Positions 32,461 to 42,715 of a stretch of 64,000 bases of DNA are shown one piece after another. The stretch comes from Phascolarctos cinereus (Eukaryota > Chordata > Mammalia > Diprotodontia > Phascolarctidae): NCBI RefSeq assembly GCF_002099425.1, contig NW_018344273.1, forward strand, positions 1 through 64,000, read 5' to 3'. The translations under genes were made by a program, and so were the position numbers. Numbering within the stretch: the stretch's first letter is position 1; each line of letters begins with the position of its first letter. The notes beneath the pieces were generated by a model. That model ran no database searches. It was not told the origin of the DNA and was given only the letters and a program-made list of their open reading frames with translations.

Positions 32461-33029
32461 CTCTCCACCTGAGATTATAATGGGAAAGTTGGGATTTTAG
32501 TAGTGTGGAGAAGTCTCCTTACCTGAGGCAGCCTGCTGTGCCCCAGCCTGAGTCCAAGAGATATTTTCCCTCAGGTAGAAGGTCCTGAGGGGATAGCTTT
32601 GTGTCATCCTGGATGCCAGCATGCTTTGAAGTGATGGCCCTGCACCTTTCAAGGTTATGGTCCTGCCCCTTTAGGTACAGGTGCATAACCTCAAAGTATT
32701 CTGGGAAGCAAAGGCTTTCTGGAGACCATCTCTCAGTAGTCCAATAGAATCCACTCCTGGGCTGTGGATGCTCTGCTGAAAGCCTTTTTGTTCTAGTGGG
32801 TTTCCGTCATAGGTATTTACGTCAATGAGTTTCTATTTAAGCACCTGCCATATGCCCAGCATTGTGCAAAATATGTTGTCCCAGTGAAGTTTAAAGCCAG
32901 TTGGAATCTGTGTGCATGGAACAGCTAGAGACCAACGCTAGGCAGTACAAGAGCAAGTAATAGGTTGTAGGCTGGAGACTTTATGGGATAGAGATTATAC
33001 ATGCTGTAAGAATTCTGGGAAGGAAGATG
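32461..33029. other. Unassigned DNA with a short L2 tip
   Basis: Apart from an antisense L2-like tip (ttaagcacctgccatatgcc, about 32838), no feature was recognised. Confidence 0.4.
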
Positions 33030-33227
33030 GGAAGTGTGAGGTAGTGGAAAGAGGGCCTGGAGTCTAGTCTCAGTCTTATCACTAGCCAGTCCTGTGATCT
33101 GGAGCTGATCACCTTACCTCTCTGAATCTCAGTTTGCATATCAGTAAGATGGAGATAATGTCATTTGCTGTATCCTCTATCACAGGGTGATTGTGAAGGA
33201 AGCACTCTGTAAACCACAAGTATCCAC
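33030..33227 (+). mobile_element. MIR-like SINE
   Basis: Sense: gtgaggtagtggaaagaggg, tctggagctgatcaccttac and gcatatcagtaagatggag. Confidence 0.7.
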
Positions 33228-33240
33228 TTATGGTTATTGG

Positions 33241-33487
33241 GGCAGCTAGGTGGTGGAGTAAGTAGAGCGTCAGGCCTGGAGTCAGGAAGACCTGAGTTCA
33301 AATATGGCCTCAGACACTTACTAGCTGTGTGACTCTGGGCAAGTCACTTAACCCTGCTTGCTTCAGTTTCCTCATCTGTCAAATGAGCTGGAGAAGAAAA
33401 TGGCAAACCACCCTAGTGTCTTTGCCAAGAAACCCCCAAATAGGGTCACAAAGAATTGGATGTGACCGAAATGATTGAACAACAGCA
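33241..33487 (+). mobile_element. tRNA-SINE with RTE-type tail and a 13-bp target-site duplication
   Basis: A complete element: ggcagctaggtggtggagta, tgtgactctgggcaagtcac, gagctggagaagaaaatggc, caaatagggtcacaaagaat, aacaacagc. It is flanked on both sides by ttatggttattgg (33228-33240 and 33488-33500), a perfect target-site duplication. Confidence 0.95.
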
Positions 33488-33589
33488 TTATGGTTATTGG
33501 AGAAAACAGTGGAAGGTGTAGAATTTGAAGTGGAAGTATGGCAGATGTTGGGAATAGCGTTAGCAAAGATGGGACTGAGGGTGAGCCAT

Positions 33590-34625
33590 GGAAGGGGAAT
33601 TTGAGTCAACAAACAAACGTAGAAGGACCTGCTAAGCCCAAGGATCTATGTTAGGTACTGGGGATACAAAGACGAAAAATGGCAGTCCCTCAGCGTAGTG
33701 CTTATGTCATGGAGTTAGTTGTCCTAAGGATCAGAGGAGAACAAAGATATAAAGCTCTTTGCAAACCTTAAAGCACTGTATAAATGACAGCTGTTACCCT
33801 GGAGATTGCAGTTTAGTAGAGAAGATAAAATACGTGTGCAAACCACTATGAGCACAAGTTAGAAAATGAATATGTGCATGGGATGTATCAGATTAACTAG
33901 AACCTAAGAAGTTTAGGGAGGAAAAAAATCACTTCTAGCTGGGCAGACTTCATGGAGGAAATGGCTCCTGAGCTGGGCCTTGAAGGAAGGGGAAGATGGC
34001 AGGAGGAAGAGACGAGAAAGGCTGAGGGGTGGTTTGGGCCAAGCATGGGAGACAGCATGTGCAAAGGCATGTGAGTGGCAGAAGGTGGGATGATTGGGAA
34101 AAAATAAGGAGTCTAGTTTGGCTGAGATTGAGGATGCTAGTAGAATAAAACCACTGCCAGGGCAGCTTGCTGACCATGGAGCCCTATGAAGGCCTGGCCA
34201 AAGAGTTGGTGTTTTATTTGGATGGCAGCGGGGAACCACTTTAGGTGTTGGTGTAAGGAACTGATCTGTGCATATCCAAAGCATGGGGTCCTGAAATGAA
34301 CTGCAATGTAAGTGAAAAGGAAGTGACGGATGTGGGAGAGATAGGCAGATGGGGACCTCTAGGACCTGGCAATTAATTTGGGGTGGGATGTGCAGGAGTG
34401 GGAAGATTCCAGCTTGACTCCAAGTCAGAATGGGAAAAGTTGGAAAATGCAAAAAGAAAGGGAAAGTTAAGAGGAGGTGAAGATTTGAGAGGGATACAAG
34501 GAGTTGGCCTTTCTGGAGAAGTTTTTGTCCTGAGTAGTAGTGCAAAATGAGGTTAAATGAGTAGGAGGTATGAAGGACTAGAAATGGAGGCCCTTGAATG
34601 CCAACTGGGATTCCAGTCAAGGTTA
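33590..34625 (-). mobile_element. L2-type LINE 3' part
   Basis: The minus-strand L2 runs from its 3' tip (caacaaacaaacgtagaagg) to the reverse transcriptase C-terminus. A minus frame at 33913-34620 is open for 235 codons. Its last part (HAFAHAVSHAWPKPPLSLSR, then PSFKAQLRSHFLHEVCP) is in the L2 protein frame; the rest is not recognisably L2. A short CORE-SINE 3' piece (caaaccttaaagcactgtat, about 33760) lies within. Confidence 0.8.
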
Positions 34626-34639
34626 AATAGGATTAGCTA

Positions 34640-34765
34640 GGCAGTTTGGTGTATTGGATAGAGAGCTGGCCTCAAGGTCAAGAAGATCTTAGTTCAGATC
34701 CCTGCTGTCCCACATACTCCCTATGTAACCGAGGGCAAATTTACTTAACCTCTCATCCATTGTTC
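34640..34765 (+). mobile_element. MIR/CORE-SINE 5' part
   Basis: Sense: ggcagtttggtgtattggat, agttcagatccctgctgtcc and atgtaaccgagggcaaattt. Confidence 0.7.
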
Positions 34766-35136
34766 CTTATGTGAATGAGTCACAGATTCTGGTTCCCCCA
34801 AAAGCCACCAAAAATAACCCCTGCCCTACATGGTTTGTTCTAAGATCAGATCAGTCAAGTAGTTAGTGAGCATTCATTAAGTGCTGATTTAGTGCCAGGT
34901 CTTGTACTAAGCCTTGAGGATAAAAAGAAAAGAAAAGAAAAAAAACAATAGTCTTTGTCTTCAAGGAACTTACATTCTAATGGAGGAGACAACATGTAAA
35001 TAAATAGGCTCATACGAGATACATGCAGAGTAGGTGGAAGATAAATTGAGAGGGGAAGGCTCTAACTCTTGGGGGTGATGAGAAAGGCCTCTTGCCAAAG
35101 GTGGTATTTGAGCTTGAAGGAAGCCAAGCATTTTAA

Positions 35137-36290
35137 TTCTGTTAGTTTTTGTACTTCCTTCTTCAGTTGGCCAATTGTATTTTTAAGGGATTTGTTTTCT
35201 TCAGTGTACTTTTTTCCAGTTTGCCAATTGTGTTTTTTAGGGACTTGTTTTCTTCGGTGTACTTTTTTTCCAATTGGCCAATTGTATTTTTTAAGGACTC
35301 TTCTACCTCTCTCATTAGCCTTTTAAAATCCTTCTTGAGCTCTTCTAAGAAGGCTCTTTGGGCTTCAGACCAGTTCATATTCCCTTTTGATCTTGAAGAT
35401 GTGGGTTTGTTGACAATGTTGTCCTGTTCGGAATTTCTGTCTTGATCTTCATTCTTCTCATAATATGAATCTATAGTATGTTTCTTTTTACTCATGGTTT
35501 CTTTATTCCCTGGCCTTTAAAGAGATTGAGCTCTCCTGCTGGGGAAGAGAGGGCACTGATCCAAGCTTCTTGTGTTGGGAGCCTAGGTCCTGACCACTGG
35601 CTTTGCGTGCTGCAGCCTCTTTATGTTGGCAATTGGAGGCTGTGGGGCCCTGGCAGCCCACTTTGTGTTGGGCTGGAATCAGCAAGGCTGGAATTTTCAG
35701 GCAATTCTAGGTTGCCTGCTTTTCCTTTCCTTTAGCTTTCTTCAGCTCCTTTTAGATGGGTGCTGCAGGGTGTTTATCTCTCTGGAGACCCTTGCAATGC
35801 TGCCTCCCTCGTTTTTTGCTAATGCACTGGGAGATTCCTTTGAGGTAGAGTTCTGAGGCACCTGGTGGTTTTCTGAGCTGGTTTCCACTGGTTCCCCTGC
35901 CCTCACTGAGGCACTGGGAGGTCCAGGTGTTGGTGTTTGCCTGCTCTACCACCTGGGCTTCAGGATCTCTTCCTGGTTGACAGTTGGAGCCTGTAGGGTT
36001 CTGACAGCTTACCTGGTGTTGGGTTGGAATCAGCAAGGCTGGGACTTTAGGAAGTTGCTTTCTTCAGCTCCTTTCAGATGAATGCTGCAGGGTGCTTATC
36101 CGCCTGGGGCCCTTTGTAGTGCTGGGCTGCTGCACTGCTGTTCCCCATCTTTCTTCTAGTTCAGCTGTTCCAGGGTTTTTTTTTTTCCTGGGGTGATATT
36201 TTCTGGGTTTTCAGAGGTTGATAGGGGAGGGTGAGAGCGACTACCTTTTTCACTCTGCCATCTTGGCTTCAGGAAGTGGAAGACCAAGCT
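35137..36290 (-). mobile_element. L1 fragment with only 5' UTR and ORF1 start
   Basis: Read on the minus strand, it begins with gaagccaagatggcagag (36253-36270), an L1-type 5' start with a YY1-like site. It continues through a 5' UTR of about 0.75 kb and enters ORF1. The frame at 35163-35495 begins MSKKKHTIDSYYEKNEDQD and has a coiled-coil-like, Lys/Glu/Leu-rich part with repeated SLKNTIGQLEKKYTEENK-type units. It stops inside ORF1 with no poly(A). The copies of aagcattttaa at 35126-35136 and 36291-36301 look like a target-site duplication in the surrounding L2. Confidence 0.82.
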
Positions 36291-36604
36291 AAGCATTTTA
36301 AGAGTAAAGGTGAGGAGGGAGAGAATGTTAGGTATGGGGGATAGTCAGTGCAAAGGCACGAAGATGGGAATGTCATAGATGAGGAACAGCAAATGGGGTT
36401 TTAGGGTATGTCTGGAGGAGAGTAAAATGTAGGAAGACTGGAAGGTTGGAAGGGGCTGGGTTGGGAAGAGTTTTAAATGCCAAATGGAAAACTTTCTATT
36501 CTATCCTGAAGTGATAAGGAGTTTACTGAGTAGAGGGGTAACTTTAGAAAACTCACTTTGGCAGCTGTGTAGAAGATGGATTGAAGTAGAGAGAGAGTGG
36601 AAGT

Positions 36605-36688
36605 AACTATCTTTATCTGATTTGACAGAAGAGTCAACTGAGGCCTAGAAAAGAAAAGGGACTTGTTCAAGATCTCACAGAACCAAGA
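36605..36688. repeat. 84-bp segment shared with 40410-40493
   Basis: By hand count it matches the second site at 73 of 84 positions with no gap. It resembles the antisense middle of a MIR but shares non-consensus variants with the other copy (tctgatttgac, gaagagtca). Confidence 0.7.
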
Positions 36689-37410
36689 TCTGTTAGGAGG
36701 CTATTGCCTCAGGCTAAGTGAGAAGTGATAAGGGTTTGAACTAGCATAGTGGTCATGTAAGTATAGGGAAGGGGATGTATTTGAAAGATGTTGTAGAGAA
36801 AGAAACAATAAATACAGGCCACTCATTGGGTATGTGGAATGAGAGAGAGTGAGGTCTTAAAGATGACCTTAAGGTTATGAACCCTGGTGACTGTTGGGAT
36901 GGTTCTGTTCTTGGCAGTAATAGGGATGCTTAGTGCAGGGATAAGTTTGCCTGGCAGTGGGGAGGAGAGGCGATAACAAACTCTGCTGTGGACTTGTTGA
37001 GTTTGTGATGGCTTTAGGACATTGGGTTTGAAGTGGCCGATAGGCAATTAGCAAGACAGTTAATAAAGTCATTCTTGCTATTCTTGTCAAAGAGATAGAG
37101 AGCTGTGGGCTAGACACTAATATAATTAGGTGGTTTCAGAATTGGTTGAATGGCTGAAATCAAAGTGTGTCATTAATGGTTTGTTGCCATTTTGGAAGGA
37201 GTTTTCGGGTGGTGTGCTCCAGGGAAGGGTATTTGGCCCCCTACTCTTTAACTTTTTTATCAGTGACTTGAAAAAAGTCCAGATGCATCCTTATCCAATT
37301 TGCTGGTGTTACCAAATTAAAGGAGAAAACTAAACTCACTGGATGGCAGTGTCAGGATCTAAAAAGATCTTGATAGTCTAGAAACTGGTCCATATCTAAG
37401 AAGATGCAAT

Positions 37411-37984
37411 GTAAAAATTTTTATTGATACATTTTGTTTTCATATCAGTTTCATTTTCCAGCATAGACCCCTCCTCTCTCCCACCCAGAAAGCCATTCCT
37501 TATAACAAATAACAAAGAGAAATAAAAATAGGTCAACAAGAGGACAAATCACTCAAGTTTAATAGTGTGTGCTGTGTTCCTCCTCCATAATCTCCCTCCT
37601 CCGCTGAGAAGAGAGGGAAATGCACTGTTACATCTCTTAGGCTGAGCTTACTTACTACAATTACATGGCATTCAGTTTTGATTTTTGTTCTTTCTATTTA
37701 CATTGATGTAGTCATTGTGTATATAGGCAGCTAGAAGGTACAGTGGCGGAAGCATTGGGCCTAGAGTCAGGAAGATCCAGCCTTGGATACTTCCTAGCTA
37801 TGTAATCCTGGGCAAGTCACTTAACTTCTATTGCCTTATTTTCCTCATTTGTAAAATGGGGTTAATAATAGCACCTACCTCCCAGGGTTGTTGTGAGGAT
37901 TGAATGAGATAGGAGGTGCACAGTGTCTGACAGTTACTGCTACATAAATATTAATTATTATTATAATATTGTTTTCTTGGTTCT
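37411..37984 (-). mobile_element. L1 3' end inserted in L3 and itself split by a SINE
   Basis: Antisense L1 3' UTR: aatttttattgatacatttt, tatgacttac-like A/T text, gatgtagtcattgtgtatat. It resumes as attgttttcttggttct after the SINE. A diverged duplication of L3 text flanks it (taagaagatgcaat at 37397 and taaggaagatgaaat at 37985). Confidence 0.72.
37725..37966 (+). mobile_element. CORE-SINE inside L1 inside L3
   Basis: Sense full-length copy: ggcagctagaaggtacagtg, gctatgtaatcctgggcaag, gtaaaatggggttaataata, gggttgttgtgaggattgaa, and tail ctacataaatattaattatt. Confidence 0.88.
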
Positions 37985-38160
37985 TAAGGAAGATGAAATT
38001 TTATATGGATAAATGTAAAAGCTTTTACTTGGGTTTAAAAAAAAACAACTTCACCTATTCAAGATGGGGGAGGCATGGTTAGACAGTAGTTCATCTGTAA
38101 ACTATTTGAGGGTTTTAATAGTACCTTACAGGTGTTGTGACATAAGCCAAAGTTTGGATT

Positions 38161-38299
38161 AGTCCAATAGGTTCAAAGGTTTTTTTCTTTTAAAAAAATT
38201 CGATAGGTACTCGTGAGCCATAAAATCCAATTAAAACTACTTTAATAATGAAATTTAAAAGCACATAATAGAAGAATAAAAAGGATATAAAAACATCTC
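38161..38299. other. Unassigned A/T-rich DNA
   Basis: It lies between the L3 copy and the retroviral fossil. It may belong to the fossil's non-coding end. Confidence 0.3.
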
Positions 38300-40375
38300 C
38301 CTTTTTTCAGTTACTGATTCAGGAACAGAAGGAAACAACTTGAAGGCAGTTGGAGCTCAGAAAAGATTCCTGACAACCTTTCCTGCCTTTATGCTGTTCC
38401 AATTTTAGATCAAATCACCAGGTGTTTTGGGCTGAGCCATGGAGCCAGTAGGAGGACCAGTTGTGGCTGAAACAGTTACCACAATCCTAAGAGCCCACTC
38501 GTCCTCCCCCTATTTTCTACCCCTTGATGACAAGGTCCCAAAATTTTCTAGAAGATCTTTCACCAGTAAAAATGTCAAAACGGCTTTCAGACATGGGGGA
38601 AAAACTTAAAACAAATGAAGATAAATTAATTTAAACAACTCTTTTGAAACATGGGAAAGTGATAGCAGGGGCAGTTCATTAAAGTCCTCTGAGATAAAAT
38701 GATCATAATGTCCAGGAGCAGCACTAAGAGGATGAGGTTCGCCAAATGAATGTTGTATATGACATTGTCATCCATTCTCGTCACAAGTCTTGACTACATG
38801 AATCAAAACAGCTAAGAGATCATAGGCCTCTAACACATAACCTGTCCTGGAGGTTAAGTTGATACTAAGACTCACTCCATAATTCCAGATACACAGACTC
38901 ATCCAGTGTTCCAAAGCCTGCCAGCCAAAAACTTCCTTTCTTGGATCCCCATTGTGTAGATAATACTAAATTTTGTTCTCTTTAGAGACTGAAAGACTAC
39001 CCCAGTCTTTATTCCATAAAGATTCCCCTTTGCCTTCATCCAAAGACTTAAAATCACCACAAAACAGGCCAAAAGATCTTTTTCCCTGCCAGTGAATTCC
39101 TTGTCACCACTGTTATAAAAGGTGATTTTTACCTTCCCCATACCATTAAAAAGCAAAGCCCCTCCCAATAATTGGCTCTTTGTTTCCCCAAACTCTAGGA
39201 AAGAGCTTTTCAAACCATCCCAGGGTAAAGGGAACTGCCAACAAATGGGTACCTGAGCCTTTTCTCTAGTTGTACAAATCCACATAAGGGGGCAAAACCC
39301 TCAAATCTTGAATGACCCTGAACAGAAGATAGAAAGGAAGGGCAAGAGGGGGTCAGCTGAGACTGTATCCAAAAGTAGTCCATCCTGGTCAGGCAAATCC
39401 TTCTGAAGGGTAGAGCCAAGAAAGCACTGGAGTGGAAAGCATTCCTCCATCTAAGGGTAGTGCTGTTTTATCAGAGCCACAGCCTCTGGAAGATGGAACA
39501 CCCAGTCCTGATAATCAGGGGTGTGATGACAGAGCTGTTATTTTAAAAGTCTGTTCTATGACACCAGCTGCCTGGGGATGGTGTGGAAGATTGATGGTAT
39601 GGAATATGGTGATGATGGGCCTAATCCCAGACCTTTTTTGCAGTAAAATAGGTACTTTGATCAGAGGTGATACAAGGGAGCCCATAGGGAAGAGGAATAT
39701 GTTTTGTAAAGGAAAGAGAAAGCCTTGATACTGGCTGCAGTAGTAGTGGACTTAGCTGGCACTGCAGTGCCCTATCCTGAATAGGTATCAATTATAGTGA
39801 AGACAGACCTCTTGTCCTTAGATGGAGTAAGAGGGCCAGAATAACAATTTGTCAGTCAGAGGCAGGCTAAGAATTACGTGGGATTATACAATACAGAAGA
39901 GTCCTGTTGAGCAGAAGTGGCTGCATCGTCTTTGTTTAAAGGGATGATATGGTCTCGTGCCAACCAGAACAGAGCATCTTGGCCCTCACATCCAGATTAA
40001 TGATAACCCCAACCCCCTGTCTCTCATGTTCTTATAAAGACAATGGCCAGCTTCCTTGGTTTATCAGTGGGCGTATGATGTCTCCAGTGAGCACTAACAT
40101 GACCTACAAACTACTGTATGCTGCTAGAAGCATCAGCAAAATTCTCCCATTTGTCCTGACCCCAAAGTGTAGAGTCTTTAATTGTCCAATTATGTCCTCT
40201 CTCAGCCCCAGTCCACTCAGCAAAATCCATAGCCTCTGGCCAGGCATCAATTTAAATACAAATTGTATCTCGTCCATCCCTCCAAGCTCTTTTCCAGGCC
40301 AGCTGTGCAGTTCTTAGCTCAGCCCAGTGGGAGAACTGGCCAGAACTTCCTTCCCTTGTGAGGATCAGCTAAGGT
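38300..40375 (-). mobile_element. ERV-L-like endogenous retrovirus fossil
   Basis: The minus strand shows, in order, an RNase H-like part (about 40320-40000), an integrase-like part (about 39900-39300) and a dUTPase-like part (about 39285-38900), followed by non-coding sequence. A dUTPase after the integrase is known for class III ERV-L elements, so that class is favoured. No gag, env or protease was seen, and no LTR could be recognised. It is old and clearly broken, with about ten or more breaks. It cannot be active. Confidence 0.65.
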
Positions 40376-40409
40376 AATTTTGTAAATCTACAAGTGCTAC
40401 ATAAATGTG

Positions 40410-40493
40410 AACTATCTTTATCTGATTTGACTGAAGAGTCAGCTGAGGCCTAAATGAGGAAAGGGACTTTTCTAAGATCCCACAGAGCCAAGA
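40410..40493. repeat. 84-bp segment shared with 36605-36688
   Basis: Second copy of the shared segment, 73 of 84 identical and gap-free. It follows a CORE-SINE-like tail (caagtgctacataaatgtga). Confidence 0.7.
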
Positions 40494-40834
40494 CTAACCC
40501 CAGGCCTTTGATTTCTTGTTCAGTGCTTTTTCCTTAGTAGTTTGTGCTTATGTTCTCTTTTCACCCCCAAGGCTGCCTCCAGGTCCCATCACAGCTCTGC
40601 CAGGGAGCAGCTCGGTAGTAAAGGTGCTGTGTGCGTGTGTGCTTCTGACCCAGGCTCCAGGTCTGAGGCGCCCTTCTTTATGGCACAGAGAAAACATTTT
40701 TGATTTCCTTAGGCAAAGGCCCTTCTGGCCTGTGAAACTCAGAGCCCCTAGCCTGCTTGTTAACTGCTATTTCTCTGACAAAATGATCTTTGTTAAAATG
40801 GAGTGACATTTTCCCTGACTAACTATGGGAGGCA
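40494..40834. other. Unassigned DNA
   Basis: The plus frame 40516-40806 (96 codons) has no known domain. No repeat family was recognised. Confidence 0.4.
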
Positions 40835-40960
40835 GCTATTATGTAATGGGAAGAGCCCTGAATTTAGAGTTTTGAGAGTTGGCCTTCATTGTTGACTCTG
40901 TGGGTGACGTAACCTTTCTGAGCCTCAGTTTCCTTATCTGTAAAATGGGGATAATATTAC
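40835..40960 (+). mobile_element. MIR-like SINE
   Basis: Sense: gcagctattatgtaatggga, gggtgacgtaacctttctga and cttatctgtaaaatggggat. Confidence 0.72.
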
Positions 40961-42035
40961 TCAATAAACCCACCTGTCTTCTCAACTTCCCTATTTCTCT
41001 GGAGGGCATTACCACATTTCCAGTTCCCAAGCCACATTCTCAGTGTCATTCTCAGCTCTTCACTCTTCCTTACCCTCAGTATCCTGTCAGTCACAAGTGT
41101 TGTCAGTTCTGTCTCCGCAGTAGTTCCCACATCCTTCTCCTTTTCCACTCTCACAGCTACTACCCGGCTTCATGCCTTCATTACTGATCACCTAGGTTGC
41201 TTCAGGGGCCTCCTCGTTGGTCTTCCTGTCTCATGCCTTTCCCTTTTCTTCTCTAGTCCATCTTCCATATTGTGGCTAAATTGCTATTCCTTATACACAG
41301 ATCTGACCTTATCCCTCCTCTGTTCAAGAGGCCCCAGTGGCTTCTGGTTACTTCCTGGTATCAACTATAAATTCTGGCATTTAAAGCTCTTCAGAATTTC
41401 AAAGCACAGGGGATGGCCTGCACAGTGGCGAGGAAACAAGATGGGGTATCTAGTATGAGGGACAACAAGAGGCCATCGTGGCCGGAATGTAGAATCCATG
41501 CTAAAGGAGAATCTGCAGTAAGCTTGGAGAGGTGGGCCGCATGAAGGCCTTGAAGGCCTAATACCTCTATGTGGCTTTTAAAGCCCTTCACAGCCTCGTT
41601 CCAGCATACATTCTGAGGCTTGTAGCACACTGCATCTCAAGGGCTGCTCCATCCTGCCCTAAGTGACATGTGTGCTGTCCCCCATATATGACATTCCACT
41701 CCCTTGTCTTTGTGCCCTGGCACAGATGTCCCCCAAGCCTAATTTTTCACCTCTACCTGGGACAATCCTTCTCTTCCTTGAAAGCTCAGCTCATGTAATA
41801 CAGCCTGTAGGAAAGCTATTTTTTTTCTTTCCTCATGAAGTTTCTAGTGCTTTCCTTCTAGGAATTACTTTATCTGTATCTTGTGTTGATTTTCTATGTT
41901 TGTGTGTGTTGTGTTCCCAAAACTCTTTGAGGGCATGGACTGTAGGCTTTGACTTTGTATGCCCAGGATCTAGCCCAGTACCAGCCACAGAGTAGACAGT
42001 CCACAAATGCTTATGGAATGGACAGATGACTGCAA
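40960..42035 (+). mobile_element. L2-type LINE 3' part with an inverted L2 piece inside
   Basis: Plus-strand L2: ctttccctattt-like text, atattgtggctaaattgcta, ctctgttcaagaggccccag, then after the inverted piece gcttttaaagcccttcacag, tttcacctctacctgggaca, ccttgaaagctcagctcatg and the tail gtccacaaatgcttatggaa. The piece at about 41400-41572 reads as L2 on the minus strand. Confidence 0.82.
41400..41572 (-). mobile_element. Inverted L2 piece
   Basis: Antisense L2 text (ggaaacaagatggggtatct, acaacaagaggccatcgtgg, catgaaggccttgaaggcc). It corresponds to the part that follows in sense at about 41575-41740, giving a diverged inverted repeat. Confidence 0.65.
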
Positions 42036-42579
42036 GATGATATATGTAAAGGACTCTTCCTTCCCCTTTGCTCACTGCCAATTTTTAAGAGACTGTGCCT
42101 CTTTTCCTACTTTTTTCCTCTTTGAATCTTCTCTTATCATTCATTCAACAACTGTTTTTAAGGGCCTACAATACATGATAGTATATGTTTAAACTAACCT
42201 TTTTTAAACTCCCAATCCCAAATCATTGATGGAGTTATTCTTTAGGTCAGCCAACTTTCCCACCCATCCTAATCCCTTGCCTTCCTGGGAATTCCTAGCA
42301 AGCAGATCCCTGAATGGGGGAGTGAGAGAGTCCTTTGAGTGAACAGGAAGAATCCAGAAGGAGGCATATATACCCTCCTTGACTCCATGCCCTCAGGGAG
42401 ATCAGCATCTGATAGGAGAGACTGGGAGAAATGCAGGAAAACATAGCCAGGATTGCCTAGGTTGGGGTGCTGAGGGGCTGTGGTGCGGCCAGTGTTGGAT
42501 GAATATAGTCTAAAAGAACTCAGATGTCCAAAGACCTAGAGTTAAAAGACATCCTACAGATTATCTAATAGAATTAATT
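42036..42579. other. Mostly unassigned DNA
   Basis: Only a short antisense L2-like tip at about 42140 (cattcattcaacaactgttt) was recognised. Confidence 0.4.
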
Positions 42580-42715
42580 TATTCTGCACGAGAAACTGAG
42601 GTCACAAGACTTGGGCCAGAGTCTTGGCTCTATCCTTGGACAAGGCATTTAACCAGTCAGAGCTGCATTTTTTGTATCATTTGTAAAATGAGGATAATAC
42701 TACTTGGTTATCTGT
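42580..42715 (+). mobile_element. MIR-like SINE fragment
   Basis: Sense part: ccttggacaaggcatttaac, then tcatttgtaaaatgaggata. A short antisense piece (cgagaaactgaggtcacaag) precedes it. Confidence 0.6.

Larger units (their letters stand above)
34850..37055 (-). mobile_element. L2-type LINE split by an L1 5' fragment
   Basis: Minus-strand L2: the tip agtgagcattcattaagtgc and ttcaaggaacttacattcta on the left, and continuing reverse transcriptase text after the L1 (tcactttggcagctgtgtag, then gaccttaaggttatgaaccc). The L1 insertion is 35137-36290. An 84-bp foreign segment lies at 36605-36688. Short minus frames at 36823-37117 show no intact domain. Confidence 0.82.
37055..38160 (+). mobile_element. 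L3/CR1 LINE reverse transcriptase part, with L1 and SINE nested in it
   Basis: Plus-strand L3. It shows reverse-transcriptase text tggtttcagaattggttgaa, then a VLQGRVFGPLLFNFFISDL-type segment in the frame at 37130-37333, which corresponds to the usual VPQGSVLGP box. After the insertion it resumes at about 37985 (aagatgaaattttatatgga) and matches the copy at 50246-50420. The inserted block is 37411-37984. Confidence 0.82.

Noticed and set aside
33241-33330. tRNA gene
   Set aside because: The A/B-box-like text belongs to the head of a SINE with a complete RTE-type tail and target duplication. The same applies to the other SINE heads.
35163-35495. Coiled-coil frame as a host gene
   Set aside because: It lies directly downstream of an L1 5' UTR in the same strand and fits the start of L1 ORF1.
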